Assembly (NCBI GenBank): GCA_023425865.1
Contig: JAFABV010000092.1
Span: 8,245 to 72,244 of the forward strand
DNA from: Bacteroidota bacterium
GTDB taxonomy: Bacteria > Bacteroidota > Bacteroidia > Bacteroidales > Bacteroidaceae
Reading direction: 5' to 3'
Length of the DNA: 64,000 nucleotides
Position 1 is the stretch's first letter. Each line of letters starts with the position of its first letter. A program made the translations under genes and the position numbers. Positions 63,267 through 64,000 of this stretch are shown piece by piece. Below the pieces are notes generated by a model, which saw nothing but the letters and a program-made list of their open reading frames with translations, was not told the DNA's origin and ran no database searches.

Positions 63267-63290
63267 CCTCTGCATGCGCGCATGCAGGGG
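63267..63290 (+). terminator. terminator-like palindrome after yeiH, intron target
   Basis: A palindromic 24-nt stem CCTCTGCATGCG/CGCATGCAGGGG begins 6 bp after the yeiH stop. The group II intron 5' end starts 12 nt downstream at 63303. Confidence 0.6.
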
Positions 63291-63302
63291 TTAATGATGG
63301 TT

Positions 63303-63880
63303 GTGTGTCGGGCATGACACTAACCTGACTGTTTCAACTCCAGTCGCAGATATTTACCGCCAAGCGAATCGAAAGGCAAGTCGTTGTCAGTAATGTCAAG
63401 GATGAAGGAAGCCACGTAGCGCGACCGCCGAGCCTACGGACAGAAACTTGGTAGAAGGCTAAATGGGAATGGGTAAGACTGCACCACAAGTTGAAGCCCG
63501 AATGGTAAACGTACTCCCCCAAAGCAGTAAACCAAGAGGCTGTGGCGTCATCAGGCCAGTGCCTTACCCCGAGAGGCTCATCCAGCGTGTAGAGACGTGC
63601 GACAAAAAGCTCATGGGTGGGAGTCAGCTGAGCCCATAGTAGCTTGGATAACTGAACGAGGGATATGAGTGGGTGGTGGACTTCGACATAGAGAAGTGCT
63701 TCGACACGGTCAATCACGACAAGTTGGTTTCAATCCTCAGAGAGCAGGTCAACTACTCTGCTACTCTCCACTTAGTCCGCTCGTTCCTTAAGGCGGGTGT
63801 GATGGAGGAGGGGCTGGTACATGCCACCTCGGAGGGCGTTCCCCAAGGCGGCTGCCTATCTCCAGTGCTTTTTAACTCAA
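63303..63880 (+). mobile_element. group II intron remnant with internally deleted RT (copy C)
   Basis: 63303-63642 is the RNA 5' part, as in copy B. From about 63650 the frame encodes an inner piece of the intron reverse transcriptase: NEGYEWVVDFDIEKCFDTV (RT palm motif with the first catalytic Asp), then GLVHATSEGVPQGGCLSPVLF (motif 4). The RT start, the YADD motif, maturase and endonuclease parts and the RNA 3' end are missing, so it cannot move by itself. Confidence 0.8.
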
Positions 63881-63896
63881 GTTTCGGATTTAGATT

Positions 63897-64000
63897 TCAA
63901 GCCGTTTGAGCATACTCTCTAAGTGCAGCCAATCTCTTGTCATTCTCAATAATTTGGATGGTCAGTTCATCAGAGTCAGCACCAATGAGTTCTGAAACGA
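63897..64000 (-). CDS. C-terminal end of a minus-strand gene, partial
   Basis: The minus strand from the window end reads VSELIGADSDELTIQIIENDKRL..LREYAQTA and stops at 63897. The acidic/helical ending is not enough to name the protein. It starts outside the window. Confidence 0.45.
   Translation of the reverse strand, partial: VSELIGADSDELTIQIIENDKRLAALREYAQTA

Overview
The window looks like a chromosomal piece from a Bacteroidales bacterium, most likely Prevotella or a close relative in Prevotellaceae. The reasons are the many TAnnTTTG -7 promoter elements (the Bacteroidetes sigma-ABfr type), a serine palmitoyltransferase, a SusC-like TonB-dependent receptor inside a glycosidase operon, and Bacteroidetes-restricted families (DUF6377, DUF4890, DUF5020). 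These assignments come from reading the sequence; no database search was run.

Layout. 1-744: end of a PepSY membrane protein. 1064-9442 (minus): an apparent operon of PAP2 phosphatase, TolC-like outer membrane factor, periplasmic adaptor, RND pump, response regulator and histidine kinase. 9869-12832: a small EamA transporter, a diacylglycerol/sphingosine kinase-like lipid kinase and serine palmitoyltransferase. 13300-30597: a carbohydrate region with a GH3 enzyme, a DUF6377 regulator and a six-gene minus-strand operon (GH3, TonB receptor, DUF1593, type B carboxylesterase, GH78-like, GH3). The receptor is interrupted by an in-frame TGA. 31254-31742: a tiny transcription unit with its own promoter and terminator, encoding a 29-residue membrane peptide and a 39-residue Cys-ended peptide. 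31985-38200: RidA, tRNA-Tyr, a divergent pirin/MarR pair, a Y-family polymerase followed by a YolD-like protein, a Gly-rich DUF4890 protein and an EamA transporter. 38559-46142: a type I restriction-modification operon (hsdM-hsdS-hsdR) with an M48/YgjP-like metallopeptidase at its end. It is followed by decayed genes, a perfect 39-bp inverted repeat and a RhuM-Doc fusion gene. 49286-54041: azlCD, a GNAT enzyme and the N-end-rule set clpS-clpA-aat. 54397-58638: an acyl-ACP thioesterase with a premature stop, then a nucleobase uptake set (UraA-like, DUF5020/Tsx-like, AzgA-like). 58708-60905: a decayed zone with a group II intron piece, a ferredoxin fragment, a shortened HAD phosphatase, a cyclase-family enzyme and an amidohydrolase/monooxygenase fusion. 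61264-63261: LysR regulator plus YeiH-like exporter. 63303-63880: a group II intron remnant with a reverse transcriptase fragment.

Mobile and repeat content. A 0.72-kb element with 34-bp terminal inverted repeats and an 8-bp target duplication (17872-18606) has no transposase and carries tandem 24-bp hairpin repeats. A truncated relative lies at 54048-54352, and the same 24-bp repeats recur at 31061-31151. Three copies of a group II intron 5' end (15730, 58708, 63303) each sit just behind a hairpin that looks like a transcription terminator. An IS256-like transposase remnant at 38426-38590 shares an 84-bp segment with the start of the azlC locus. The strongest candidates for something undescribed are the micro-peptide operon at 31.3-31.7 kb and the hairpin-carrying MITE.
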